DNA of 64,000 nucleotides, taken from NCBI RefSeq assembly GCF_051414035.1, contig NZ_JBLKNW010000004.1, forward strand, positions 248,001 to 312,000, read 5' to 3'. Of this stretch, positions 17,829-26,506 are shown piece by piece. The position numbers and the translations under genes are program-made. Numbering within the stretch: the stretch's first letter is position 1; each line of letters begins with the position of its first letter. Under the pieces are notes generated by a model. The model was not told where the DNA came from. It did not search any database and was given only the letters and a program-made list of their open reading frames with translations. This DNA is from Halosimplex amylolyticum (lineage in GTDB: Archaea; Halobacteriota; Halobacteria; Halobacteriales; Haloarculaceae).

Positions 17829-19301
17829 ATGCCCGACCGGATCGAGCGGGCCGACGCCGTGGTGGTGGGGTGCGGGCCCGGCGGCGCCGTCCTCGCCTAC
17901 CTCCTCGCCCGCAGCGGGGTCGACGTCGCGCTCGTCGAGCGGGCCGCGACCTTCGAGCGGGAGTATCGCGGTTTCGGCTGGAACCCGGGGGTCGTCCGCC
18001 TGTTCGACGAGATGGACGTGCTCGGCGACGTGCTCGACCTGGCTCACGAGACCGTCACCGACGGCGCGTTCTCGCTCTACGGCCGGCGGGTGACCGTCCT
18101 CGACTTCGATCTGCTCGACACCGACTACCCCTACGCGCTCATGATGGAACAGCCCGCGCTGCTCGAACGCCTCGTCGAGCGCGCCGGCGCGTACGACAAC
18201 TTCTCCTTTCACCCCGCGACGACCGTCACCGGCCTCCGGACGGACGAGTCCGGGGTTATCCGGGGGGTGACGGCACGGGACCGAGCGCCCGACCGACGGG
18301 AGGGCGCGGACCGAGCGAGCGGTGAAACCGCGAGCCGCGAGGGCGAACGGTGTGAGGCCTCGGACCGAGCGAGCGGTGAAACCGCGAGCCACGAGGGCGA
18401 ACGGAGTGAGGCCTCGGACCGAGCGAGCGGTGAAACCGCGAGCCGCGAGGGCGAACGGAGTGAGGCCTCGGACCGAACGAGCGGTGAAACCGCGAGCCGC
18501 GCGCCGGAGACGGTCGCGTTCGAGTGCCGCGTCGTGGTCGGCGCCGACGGCCGGTACTCGACGGTCCGTTCGAGCGCGGGCATCGACGCCGGCCTGTTCG
18601 ACTCGCCGATCGACCTCGTCTGGTTCAAGCTGCCGCGCGGCGCCGTCGACGCCGCCACCCAGGGCCGGCTCGACCGCGACGGCGTCCTCGTCTACTTCGG
18701 GCTGGGCGGCGGCGACCTGCAGGTCGGCTACCTGGTCCGGACCGGCGAGTGGCGCGCGGTCCGCGACGCGGGATTCCGGGCGTTCCGCGATCGGGTCGCC
18801 GCTGTCGATCCGCAGCTCGGCCCCGCGATCGACGCGCACCTCGACGGGTTCCAGGACACCACGCTACTCGACGTGGCGCCGGGCCTCGCGGACGCGTGGA
18901 CCCGCGACGGCCTCCTCCTCCTGGGGGACGCCGCCCACACCGCGAGCCCCATCGGCGCGCAGGGCAACCCCCTCGCGGTCGAGGATGCCGTCGTCGCCCA
19001 CGACGTACTCGTCCGCGCGCTCTCGGACGGGGCGGAACCGATCCCGCGCGAGCGCCTCGACGCGTTCGAGCGGCGGCGGCGCCCGACTGTCGAGCACGTC
19101 GTCGCGCTCCAGCGGCGCGCCGCCCGGAACCTCGCGTTCTGGCTCGACTACGGGCAGTATCTCCCCGGATGGCTCGTCCGCGGGTCGGCGTCGGCGTTCG
19201 GATGGGCGGTCCCGCGCTCGCGGCTGATCCGCGGACTCGTCGAGTCGTTCGCGCTCGGCGACCGCTCGGTCTCCGTCGCGCGGTCGCACTTCGAGGACTG
19301 A
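17829..19301 (+). CDS. FAD-dependent monooxygenase with repeat insertion
   Basis: This 490-residue flavoprotein belongs to the p-hydroxybenzoate-hydroxylase-like group. The FAD Rossmann motif is VVVGCGPGGA (11-20), the RYST..SSAG region follows the substrate-binding sheet, and the second FAD motif is GLLLLGDAAHTASPIGAQGNPLAVEDA (near residue 360). Between about residues 160 and 227, exactly where the GxGxxG domain connects to VVVGADGRYSTVR, lie three and a half 18-residue repeats (ASDRASGETASREGERSE). The repeats are absent from ordinary members, so they are an insertion. The substrate is unknown. A longer upstream start is possible but would precede the nucleotide-binding fold by 38 residues. 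Confidence 0.9.
   Translation: MPDRIERADAVVVGCGPGGAVLAYLLARSGVDVALVERAATFEREYRGFGWNPGVVRLFDEMDVLGDVLDLAHETVTDGAFSLYGRRVTVLDFDLLDTDYPYALMMEQPALLERLVERAGAYDNFSFHPATTVTGLRTDESGVIRGVTARDRAPDRREGADRASGETASREGERCEASDRASGETASHEGERSEASDRASGETASREGERSEASDRTSGETASRAPETVAFECRVVVGADGRYSTVRSSAGIDAGLFDSPIDLVWFKLPRGAVDAATQGRLDRDGVLVYFGLGGGDLQVGYLVRTGEWRAVRDAGFRAFRDRVAAVDPQLGPAIDAHLDGFQDTTLLDVAPGLADAWTRDGLLLLGDAAHTASPIGAQGNPLAVEDAVVAHDVLVRALSDGAEPIPRERLDAFERRRRPTVEHVVALQRRAARNLAFWLDYGQYLPGWLVRGSASAFGWAVPRSRLIRGLVESFALGDRSVSVARSHFED
18309..18502. repeat. 54-bp tandem repeat inside the monooxygenase gene
   Basis: Units begin at 18309, 18363, 18417 and 18471; the last is partial. Compared on the coding strand with the copB units, matched copies differ at about three of 54 positions. 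Each has three short self-complementary stretches: GAGGCCTC, CTCGG-a-CCGAG and GCGGT-gaa-ACCGC. The frame encodes the same ASGETASRE core as in copB. Confidence 0.97.
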
Positions 19302-19353
19302 CGCGTCCGCGCTGGGAGGTCGTCCCGAGGTGGCCGACCGCGCCGGCGTCGCG

Positions 19354-20547
19354 TCAGCCCTCGCGCTTCCGCAGCACGCTCCGGTCCAGCCCCGCCGCGG
19401 ACCGCTGGCCGGCGAGCCCGAGCGTCAGGTCGAAGTCCGCGAGGACGTTCTCGCAGACGGCGCGCACGCCGTCGGCGCCGTCGAGCGCCAGCCCGTAGAC
19501 GTACGGCCGGCCGAGGAGCACGGCGTCCGCGCCGAGCGCGAGCGCGACCAGCGCGTCCGCCCCCCGGCGGATCCCGCTGTCGAACAGCACCGCGCCGTCC
19601 TCGCCGACGCGGTCGACGACGTCGGGCAGCGCTTCGAGCGCCGGGATCGCCCTATCGACCTGCCGGCCGCCGTGGTTGGAGACGACGACGCCGTCGGCGC
19701 CGCTGTCCATCGCCGCCCGCGCGTCGTCGGGGTGGAGGACCCCCTTCACCACCACCGGCAGGTCCGTCAGGTCCGTCAACCACGCGAGGTCGTCCCAGGT
19801 CAGCGACGGATCGCCGAAGATATCGACGAACTCCCGGACCGCCGCGAGTTCGTTCTCCGCGGGGTCGGCGTCGAGCCGGTCGAGGAAGGCGGGGTCCGAC
19901 AGGTAGTTCGCGATGCCCTCGCCGTCGAGGAAGGGCAGGTAGGCGTCCGCGATGTCCCGCTCGCGCCAGCTCAAAAGCGGCGTGTCGACGGTCACGACCA
20001 GCGCTTCGAAGTCCGCCTCCTCGGCGCGTTCGACCATGCTCTCCGTGATCGCCCGGTCGCTCGACCAGTAGAGCTGGAACCAGCCCCGTCCGCCCGCGTC
20101 GTCGAGCGTCGCCGCCACGTCCTCCAGTCGCACCGACGACGCCGTGCTGAGGACCATCGGCAGGTCGAGGTCGGCCGCCGCCTCGGCGACCGCCGTCTCG
20201 GCGTCGGCGTGGACGATCGACAGCACGCCGATCGGCGCGAGCAAGAACGGTGCGGAGAGTTCCCGTCCCAGGAGTTCGACGGAGCGGTCGCGCTCGGCCA
20301 CGTCGCGGAGCATCCGCGGGACGATGCGCCACTCCCGGAACGCCTCCCTGTTGGCAGTCATCGTCTCCTCGCCGCCCGCGCCGCCGGCGACGTAGCCCGC
20401 CGCGTCGTCGTCGAGCGCCTCCAGCGCCGCCGCTTCCAGGCCCTCGTAGCGGACCGGCAGGTCCGGCGTCACGTCGGCCAGCCCCTGCATGTACACGTCC
20501 CGCTGGCGGCTCGGCCCCGGCTGGTCGTCCGGCCCGTCGTCGGTCAT
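19354..20547 (-). CDS. FMN-dependent alpha-hydroxy-acid oxidase/dehydrogenase (lactate monooxygenase-like)
   Basis: A 397-residue TIM-barrel flavoenzyme that oxidises 2-hydroxy acids such as lactate. Diagnostic blocks are LAPIGVLSIVHADAE, LSTASS, WFQLYW, VVTVDTPLLSWRERD, VVVKGVLHPDDA (flavin-contacting Lys), the catalytic GVVVSNHGGRQVD, and DSGIRRGADALVALALGA with GRPYVYGLA. The long N-terminal segment and LSWRERD insertion resemble lactate 2-monooxygenases. It is followed upstream by a molybdopterin oxidoreductase gene in the same direction with a 46-base gap. The substrate is not certain. Confidence 0.9.
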   Translation of the reverse strand: MTDDGPDDQPGPSRQRDVYMQGLADVTPDLPVRYEGLEAAALEALDDDAAGYVAGGAGGEETMTANREAFREWRIVPRMLRDVAERDRSVELLGRELSAPFLLAPIGVLSIVHADAETAVAEAAADLDLPMVLSTASSVRLEDVAATLDDAGGRGWFQLYWSSDRAITESMVERAEEADFEALVVTVDTPLLSWRERDIADAYLPFLDGEGIANYLSDPAFLDRLDADPAENELAAVREFVDIFGDPSLTWDDLAWLTDLTDLPVVVKGVLHPDDARAAMDSGADGVVVSNHGGRQVDRAIPALEALPDVVDRVGEDGAVLFDSGIRRGADALVALALGADAVLLGRPYVYGLALDGADGVRAVCENVLADFDLTLGLAGQRSAAGLDRSVLRKREG

Positions 20548-20593
20548 GCCCCACGATACCGTCCCCCGCGGCAAAGTAGTTCGCCCCCCTCGC

Positions 20594-21196
20594 TCACAGC
20601 GTCGTGTACCGTTCCTCGTTCCAGGGGTTCGCGGTGTTGGAGTAGCCTCGTTTCTCCCAGTAACCCCGTTCGGCCTCGGTGAGGAAGGTGACGCTGTCCA
20701 CCCACTTCGCGCCCTTGTACGCGTACTTGTGGGGGGTGACCACGCGGAGCGGTCCGCCGTGGTCCGAGGGGAGCGGGTTGCCGTCGAGGTCGAGCACGAA
20801 CAGCACCTCCTGACGCATACACTCGTCCAGCGGCAGGTTGGTCGTATAGCCGTCCATCGCGCCGAACATGACGTGGACGGCGTCGTCCTCGACGCCCGCT
20901 CGCTCGGCGATCTCGGGGAAGGTGACGCCGCGGAACTCGTTGTCGAAGCGGCTCCAGCCGGTGACGCAGTGGAAGTCCTGGCGCTGCGTGTCGGTCGGTA
21001 GCTCCTGGAACTCCTCCCACGAGTAGCGCAGTGGTTCATCGACGGCACCGTGGACCGTGAACTCCCACTCGCCGGGGTCGAAGTCGGGAGTGTCTTTCAG
21101 CGAGAGGACGGGGAACCGCTCGGTCTTCCGCTGGCCCGGCGGCAGGCGCTCGCCGTCGAACTCCTCGTGGATGTCGGTCACGTCTCGGACGCCCAT
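20594..21196 (-). CDS. Cytoplasmic sulfite-oxidase-like molybdopterin oxidoreductase
   Basis: This 200-residue protein has the sulfite oxidase molybdenum-binding fold. The Mo-coordinating Cys77 lies in DFHCVTGWSR; other family blocks are YTTNLPLDEC, GNPLPSDHGGPLRVVTPHKYAYKGAKWV and GYWEKRGYSN. It has no signal peptide and no dimerisation domain, so it is a short cytoplasmic YedY/YuiH-type member. The electron acceptor and substrate are unknown. It may share a transcript with the FMN hydroxyacid enzyme downstream. Confidence 0.88.
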   Translation of the reverse strand: MGVRDVTDIHEEFDGERLPPGQRKTERFPVLSLKDTPDFDPGEWEFTVHGAVDEPLRYSWEEFQELPTDTQRQDFHCVTGWSRFDNEFRGVTFPEIAERAGVEDDAVHVMFGAMDGYTTNLPLDECMRQEVLFVLDLDGNPLPSDHGGPLRVVTPHKYAYKGAKWVDSVTFLTEAERGYWEKRGYSNTANPWNEERYTTL

Positions 21197-21324
21197 GGGT
21201 CGGGGTTGGGGCGGAACGTCCCTAAATGGCCGGATGCGTCGGAATCGGCGACGGCGACCGCCCCCTGCAGTGGCCGGGCGCCGATTTATTCCGGTGGCTC
21301 CGGTAGGACGTTCCAGAGTTCACG

Positions 21325-21588
21325 ATGCCGGTCATCCGAATCGAAGCCGACTCCCCCGAGCGGACCCAGATCGGCGAGGGACTGGTCCGGTTCGCCGTCC
21401 AGGCCGGCCGCCTGGAGACGGGGCGAAAAGAGGGACGGTACTTCCTCAAGCACGCCGACGGCTGCGGCGTCGACGGCCGACGCATCCGCCCGGGCGACCC
21501 CTTCGCATTCGACACCGAGAGCGGCGATATCCTCTGCATCGAACACGCCCGAGAGCAGGCAGAGGGTGCATCGGCCGAGAGCGAGTAA
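21325..21588 (+). CDS. Hypothetical small conserved-looking protein
   Basis: An 87-residue acidic protein with a compact beta-rich centre (LVRFAVQAGRLETGRKEGRYFLKHADGCG) and two Cys residues (47 and 71). I do not recognise the family. Codon use and acidity are typical of real haloarchaeal genes. It stands alone, convergent with the next gene. Confidence 0.65.
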   Translation: MPVIRIEADSPERTQIGEGLVRFAVQAGRLETGRKEGRYFLKHADGCGVDGRRIRPGDPFAFDTESGDILCIEHAREQAEGASAESE

Positions 21589-21612
21589 CCGAGTGCGGTT
21601 CCGCGCGGACAG

Positions 21613-22005
21613 TCACTCCAGCGTCCCGGCCACGGCGTCGAGCACGTCCAGCGCCGCCTCGATCTCGTCCGGCGATTCGACGAACACGAGCGTCCGCGGG
21701 GGCCGAACCGCCTTTGGCCGGACGCGCAGGTCGGCGTCCGCCGCCGCTCCGGCCGCACGGTCGGGGGCAGTCAGGAACTCGACGTGGATCCGGTCCGGGT
21801 GGACGGCCACCTCGGCGAGTCGGGTCTCGTCACGGTCGATCGCGTACGCGAACGCGCCGTCCGCGGTCGGTTCGACCCCCGTCGCCTCGTCGACGACCGC
21901 GAGCGCGTCGGTTTCGCGCTCGCCCGCCTCGACCCCCGCGGCGAGACGTAGCGCGAGCGCCATGCCGTCGGTGCCGTCGACGCGGTCGTCGCCGTCGTCG
22001 CTCAT
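21613..22005 (-). CDS. Hypothetical acidic protein
   Basis: This 130-residue protein has an acidic leader (MSDDGDDRVDGTDG), a central alpha/beta body (VHPDRIHVEFLTAPDRAA) and a C-terminal segment (RPPRTLVFVESPDEIEAALDVLDAVAGTLE) with a strand-helix pattern. There is no recognisable motif or Cys. The ATG at 22005 was chosen because upstream codons lie in the promoter area of the divergent SGNH gene. Confidence 0.65.
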   Translation of the reverse strand: MSDDGDDRVDGTDGMALALRLAAGVEAGERETDALAVVDEATGVEPTADGAFAYAIDRDETRLAEVAVHPDRIHVEFLTAPDRAAGAAADADLRVRPKAVRPPRTLVFVESPDEIEAALDVLDAVAGTLE

Positions 22006-22114
22006 GCGCAACCGTCCGTCCGGGAACGGGAAAACTCGCCCGCTGTCCGGGGACACTCCGGAAGCACGGGACGCGAGGGCCACGCCTATATCGGCGGTCT
22101 CCGATTGCGGCCGT

Positions 22115-23122
22115 ATGTCACGCGAGAACGTCGAGTTGCACAACGTCGCCGAGCCCCTCCCCGCGGACGACGGCGTCCGGCTGGATCGACTCCCGCCCGC
22201 AGTCACGGAGCCGTTCAACGACCGCTCGCAGGAGGAGTACGAGCGCCCCGACGGCGTCGAGATCCGCTTCGTCGGCGAGTCCGCCGAGATCACGCTGTCC
22301 TGCCCGGAGGGGTCCTGCGAAGCGACGCCGTTCTGGGGCCCCTTCCAGGGTCGGCCAGCGGAACACGTCACCCTCGGCGCCGAGCCGACGACTATCGAAC
22401 TGTCGCTCCCGGAGCGCGTCGCGGCGGTCGACCGCGACCGCCTCGACGACCGCTACTTCGACCCGACGGTCGGCCGCCTCGTGCTCTTCGGCAACCCGGT
22501 CGTTCTCCACGACGTGTCGGGCGACGTCCGACCGCCGGAACCGGCCGAGCGCCCCGACGGGACGCTGCTCACCTACGGCACGTCGATCACCCAGGGCGCC
22601 TGCGCGAGTCGCTACCCGGTGACCTACGGGCACCAGGCCGCGCGACACCTCGGTGCCGACCACCTGAACCTCGGCTCCGGCGGGTCCGCCTTCTGCGAGA
22701 ACGCCCTCGCGGACTACGTCGCCGGGCGTGACGACTGGGATTGGGCCGTGCTCGCCGTCTCGGTCAACATGATCGCCGCCGACTTCGACGCCGACGAGTT
22801 CGGCGAGCGCGTCCGCTACCTGGTCGACACCGTCGCGGGCGCCCATCCCGACAAACCCGTCGCCGCGGTGACGCTGTACCCCTTTTTCGCCGATCTGTGT
22901 CCCGATAGCAGCGACGGGGACGAGTGGCCGGCCACGCCGAGCGAGTACCGCCAGGAGCTGCGCGACGCCGTCGCGGCCGCCGACCGCGACAACCTCCACC
23001 TGATCGAGGGCCCCGACCTGCTCCAGGACCCGGGCGGCCTCTCGACCGACCTCCTGCACCCGATGGACCACGGCATGACCGAGATCGCCCACCGGCTGGC
23101 GGACCGGCTGCGCGAGCGCTGA
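22115..23122 (+). CDS. SGNH/GDSL-family hydrolase with N-terminal beta domain
   Basis: A 335-residue protein. Residues 1-140 form a beta-rich N-terminal domain with a CPEGSC motif. The hydrolase part begins with TYGTSITQGACASR, where Ser157 is the predicted nucleophile. It continues with LNLGSGGSAFCENALADYV (oxyanion Gly), VSVNMI (block III) and ends with DLLHPMDHG carrying the catalytic Asp and His. It resembles two-domain esterases acting on carbohydrate or acyl-esters. There is no signal peptide, so the protein is cytoplasmic. A TATA-like CCTATATCGG lies 27 bases before the ATG. Confidence 0.85.
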   Translation: MSRENVELHNVAEPLPADDGVRLDRLPPAVTEPFNDRSQEEYERPDGVEIRFVGESAEITLSCPEGSCEATPFWGPFQGRPAEHVTLGAEPTTIELSLPERVAAVDRDRLDDRYFDPTVGRLVLFGNPVVLHDVSGDVRPPEPAERPDGTLLTYGTSITQGACASRYPVTYGHQAARHLGADHLNLGSGGSAFCENALADYVAGRDDWDWAVLAVSVNMIAADFDADEFGERVRYLVDTVAGAHPDKPVAAVTLYPFFADLCPDSSDGDEWPATPSEYRQELRDAVAAADRDNLHLIEGPDLLQDPGGLSTDLLHPMDHGMTEIAHRLADRLRER

Positions 23123-23165
23123 TCGAGGAACGCCAGAAAGCGGCCGGAGAGCAGGCTGTGGAGTC

Positions 23166-24380
23166 CTATTCGTCGCTGTCAGCGTCGGCCGCGACCATCG
23201 CTTCGAGCCGGTCGAGCCCGAGTTCGAGCCGGTCGCGACCGTTCGCGAAACTCAGGCGGAGGTGGCCCTCGCCGCCCGCTCCGAAGGCCGAACCGGGGGC
23301 GGTCACCACGCCGTGGTCCGCGAGGAGGCGCTTCGCGACGTCCTCGCTCGATCCAGCGAGCGCGCTCACGTCGACGAACGCGTAGAACGCGCCCTCCGGA
23401 CGCGTGACCGAGATCCGGGGAATCCCCCGGATGCGGTCGACGACGTAGTCCCGCCGGTCGCGGAACGCCGCCTGCATCTCCGCGACCGGCTCCTGGGGCC
23501 CGGTCAGCGCCGCGATGGCCGCGTACTGGGCGGGCGTGTTGACGCAAGAGGTCGTGCTCTCGTGAATCTTCGTCACCTGGGAGAGCACGTCCGACGGCCC
23601 GGCGAGCCACCCGACGCGCCAGCCGGTCATCGCGTAGGCCTTCGAGACCGACCCGACCGTGAGCACCCACTCCTCGCGGTCGAGTCGGTCAGCCACCGCG
23701 GCGGTCCGCGGCGGGCGCTCGCCGTAGGTGAGGTCGCGGTACACCTCGTCGGCGAGGACGTACGCCCCATGGTCGGCCGCGGCAGCGACCACGCGCTCGA
23801 CCGCGTCGGGCGAGAACACGCGTCCGGTCGGATTCGACGGCGAGGTCAGCAGGACGGCCGCGGTGTCCGGCCCGATGGCGTCGACGACCCGGTCGGCGTC
23901 GGGGGCGAACCCCTCCTCGGCAGGCATGGGCACCTCGACCGGCACGGCGTCGGAGAGTTTCGCCTGCGAGATCGGGTTCGGCCACGCCGGCGTGGGGACG
24001 ACGACCTCCGCGCCGGGGTCGGCGACCGTGTGGATCGCCAGGTGGAGCGCCTCGACGCCACCGGTCGTGATAGCCACCTCCGAAGCGGGATCGGGCGCTG
24101 GCCCTCCGTCGCGACCGAGAGACGCCGCGACGGCCTCCCGGAGTTCGCGGATGCCGGCGTTGGAGGTGTACTTCGTCCGGCCGGCAGTCGCCGCCTCGTG
24201 GGCGGCCTCCACGACGTGGCCGGGCGTGTCGAAGTCCGGTTCGCCGAACTCCAGGTGGACCAGGTCGCCGTCGTGTTCGGCGGCGAGTTCGAACATCTCG
24301 CGGATCCCGTGGGGCTCGATCGCCCGGACCCGCTCGGTGACGCGGGCGGCCTCGGCCACGGACTCGGACGGATCGGTCAT
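23166..24380 (-). CDS. Class I/II pyridoxal-phosphate aminotransferase
   Basis: This 404-residue protein is a fold-type I aminotransferase of the aspartate-aminotransferase-like Igamma group. Visible motifs are HLEFGEPDFDTP, TGGVEALHLA (phosphate-binding loop), SPSNPTGRVFS, LADEVYRDLTYGE, the Schiff-base Lys in VGSVSKAYAMTGWRVG, and the substrate Arg in GHLRLSFAN. Such enzymes transaminate aspartate or other amino acids; the exact substrate is unclear. It is a single gene facing the SGNH gene. Confidence 0.92.
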   Translation of the reverse strand: MTDPSESVAEAARVTERVRAIEPHGIREMFELAAEHDGDLVHLEFGEPDFDTPGHVVEAAHEAATAGRTKYTSNAGIRELREAVAASLGRDGGPAPDPASEVAITTGGVEALHLAIHTVADPGAEVVVPTPAWPNPISQAKLSDAVPVEVPMPAEEGFAPDADRVVDAIGPDTAAVLLTSPSNPTGRVFSPDAVERVVAAAADHGAYVLADEVYRDLTYGERPPRTAAVADRLDREEWVLTVGSVSKAYAMTGWRVGWLAGPSDVLSQVTKIHESTTSCVNTPAQYAAIAALTGPQEPVAEMQAAFRDRRDYVVDRIRGIPRISVTRPEGAFYAFVDVSALAGSSEDVAKRLLADHGVVTAPGSAFGAGGEGHLRLSFANGRDRLELGLDRLEAMVAADADSDE

Positions 24381-24487
24381 CGGTCGTACGGACCGCGCTG
24401 AGCGCCAAGAACGTTGGGATGCGAGCCAACCGGGCGCGTGGCGCGGGCGGAGCGTCGACGGGGACTCACTCGCCCTCCGGCGGAAAC

Positions 24488-25528
24488 TCACTCGCCCGTC
24501 GGCGCGTTCGCCGCGAGGTCCGAAAAGTCGATCCGCAGGGAGGGGTACCAGCCGGCGAGCGCCGGGAGGTACGAGCCGAGGAGGCGGTCGAGGAACACCA
24601 CCGGAACGACGGCCTCGACCGGCAGTCCGAGGGCCACGAACACCGCCGTCGCGCTCGCCTCGGAGACGCCGATGCTCCCCGGCGTGAGCGGCAGGAGCGT
24701 CACGCTGTAGGCCGCGACGAGGTACAGCGGCAGCGCGACCAGCGGCTCGAAACTGACGCCGAGGCTCCCGAACAGCAACCAGATGCGCACGCCGGGCACC
24801 ACCAGCACCGTCACGACGTAGCCCGCGACGTACGGGGCGACCGCAGACGGGCTGGAGAGCAGCGCGCGGAACGCGGCCGCCGAGTCCGCCGTGAACTCGG
24901 GGATCTTCTCGGTCAACCCGCCGAGTCGCCCCCCGACGACCGGGACGCGTCGAGCGACGGCGTCGATCGCGCCGGTCACCCGATTGAGAGCACGCATGTG
25001 CGCGCCGGCGAGCAACACCAGCGTGCCGGCGGCGAGGTACAGCCCCGTCGACAGCAGGAGCACGAGGACGAGCGCGGTGGGGAGCGCGCCCAGCCCGATC
25101 GCGACGCCGACGAGCGCGGTGGCGCCGTAGAGGACGGCGTACAGCCCGGTGTGGACGCCCGAGACCGCGATCGCCTCGGCGTAGGGCATCCCGGTGCGGT
25201 CGTGGGCGACGAACGGCGCGACCGCGCGGCCCGACAGCCGCGAGGGGAGCAACTGGTTGACGAACAGCACGACCAGCCCGGTCTGGACGGCGTCGCGGAA
25301 CCGCGTCGGCGCGGCGCTGTCGAGCAGGACGTGCCACATGTACAGGGACACGACCAGTCCGACGGCGCTCACGGCCACCAGCGCGACGGCCGTCCCGGCC
25401 GACACGTCGGCCAGCAGCGACAGCGCGCGCTCCCACTCGACCTGGCGGACGACCCACGCGAGCGCGAGCGCGCCGACGAGGTACTGGACCGCGCGGACCG
25501 CCCGCGCCCGTCGCCCCGAGTCGCTCAC
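24488..25528 (-). CDS. UPF0104/lysylphosphatidylglycerol synthase TM-like flippase family protein
   Basis: A 346-residue protein with about eight membrane spans. Family blocks are FVNQLLPSRLSGRAVAPFVA near the start, and LPLTPGSIGVSEASATAVFVALG and VVFLDRLLGSYLPALAGW near the end. Members include the membrane half of MprF and AglD-type proteins, thought to move lipids or lipid-linked sugars. The GTG at 25528 has a good GGGAGG six bases upstream. It follows the methyltransferase gene by 64 bases, which fits a glycan-assembly setting. Confidence 0.85.
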   Translation of the reverse strand: MSDSGRRARAVRAVQYLVGALALAWVVRQVEWERALSLLADVSAGTAVALVAVSAVGLVVSLYMWHVLLDSAAPTRFRDAVQTGLVVLFVNQLLPSRLSGRAVAPFVAHDRTGMPYAEAIAVSGVHTGLYAVLYGATALVGVAIGLGALPTALVLVLLLSTGLYLAAGTLVLLAGAHMRALNRVTGAIDAVARRVPVVGGRLGGLTEKIPEFTADSAAAFRALLSSPSAVAPYVAGYVVTVLVVPGVRIWLLFGSLGVSFEPLVALPLYLVAAYSVTLLPLTPGSIGVSEASATAVFVALGLPVEAVVPVVFLDRLLGSYLPALAGWYPSLRIDFSDLAANAPTGE

Positions 25529-25592
25529 GGACGCCTCCCGTCGGTCGTCGTTCCCGCGAACGCTCCCGCGGCGGCCGTGGTCGGTGTCAGTG

Positions 25593-26369
25593 TCACGGGT
25601 CGGGGTAGTTCTCGGCGACGGTCCCCGGGAGTTTCCGGAGCACGGCGAGGCCGCTACAGTACGGGCGCTGTTCGAAGACGAACCCGTCCCTGACGGTGAC
25701 GAACGCCTCCGTCTCGTCGAACGCGCAGGAGAAGTACGTCTCCAGCGCCTGGATGACACCCCGGTCGGCGCGCCGCGAGAGCCCGACCGTCCCGTTCTGG
25801 CGCCGGTAGACGCGCTGCATGTTCGTGTCGTGGAACAGCACGACCGCGTCGTCGGCGAGGTGGGGGAACCACGCGTCGATCTCCGCGACGGTGTGTTCGT
25901 ACTCGTGGCTCGTGTCGACGAACAGCACGTCGATGGCCGGGTCGACGCCGTGGTCGTCGCTCCACGCCTCGAATCGCTCCGCGAACGCGACGTCGTCGGA
26001 CTGGACGAACTGCCAGCGGTCGTAGTCGCCGTCGTAGGCCGTCGGGTCGACGTCGACGCTGACGAGGTCCGCCTCGGCGAGGCAGGCGACCCGCTCGAAG
26101 ACGAACGTCGACTCGCCGCCCCTGACGCCGAGTTCGACGACGGTGTCTGGATCGGCCTGCAGCGCCTCGACGAACAGCCGCTGGAGGTGGTCGCTGGTAT
26201 CGGTATACCGCCGGGCACGGCGCTGGACGGCCCGGAACTCGGGCAGGTCCGTCGGCGGCTCGTACCCCTCCGACCCCCGCACCTCGTTGTAGCGGTCGAT
26301 GCCGCCGTGGATCAGGTCGAGCGCGCCGCTCCGCCGTAGCGAACGGTGAAACAGGTTACTGCCCCCCAT
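25593..26369 (-). CDS. Class I SAM-dependent methyltransferase
   Basis: The 258-residue protein has a Rossmann methyltransferase core: VVELGVRGGESTFVFERVA (SAM loop), ADLVSVDVDPTA, FVQSDDVAF, DVLFVDTSHEYEHTVAEIDAWFPHL and VVLFHDT. The combination ELGV..GGST and HDT resembles CmcI-type sugar O-methyltransferases. It sits between a glycosyltransferase and a flippase-like gene, so methylation of a surface glycan is a reasonable inference. Substrate not shown. Confidence 0.85.
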   Translation of the reverse strand: MGGSNLFHRSLRRSGALDLIHGGIDRYNEVRGSEGYEPPTDLPEFRAVQRRARRYTDTSDHLQRLFVEALQADPDTVVELGVRGGESTFVFERVACLAEADLVSVDVDPTAYDGDYDRWQFVQSDDVAFAERFEAWSDDHGVDPAIDVLFVDTSHEYEHTVAEIDAWFPHLADDAVVLFHDTNMQRVYRRQNGTVGLSRRADRGVIQALETYFSCAFDETEAFVTVRDGFVFEQRPYCSGLAVLRKLPGTVAENYPDP

Positions 26370-26407
26370 GTCCAGACCGTGGAGTGCCGGCCCGAAAAGT
26401 GGTCGGC

Positions 26408-26506
26408 CGCGAGCGGTCGATCGCGCCCGCGTCGGTGCACCGCGAGCCGTCGATCCCACTCGCGTCGGTGTACCGCGAGCCGTCGATCCGCGCCACGTCA
26501 GTGCAC
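26408..26506. repeat. Three 33-bp direct repeats reaching into a glycosyltransferase gene
   Basis: Units start at 26408, 26441 and 26474 and share CGCGAGC-GTCGATC and GTCGGTG-AC cores. The third copy runs nine bases into the 3' end of the glycosyltransferase gene (stop at 26498). Unit length is a multiple of three, so the frame would be kept if the stop were lost. Confidence 0.9.
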
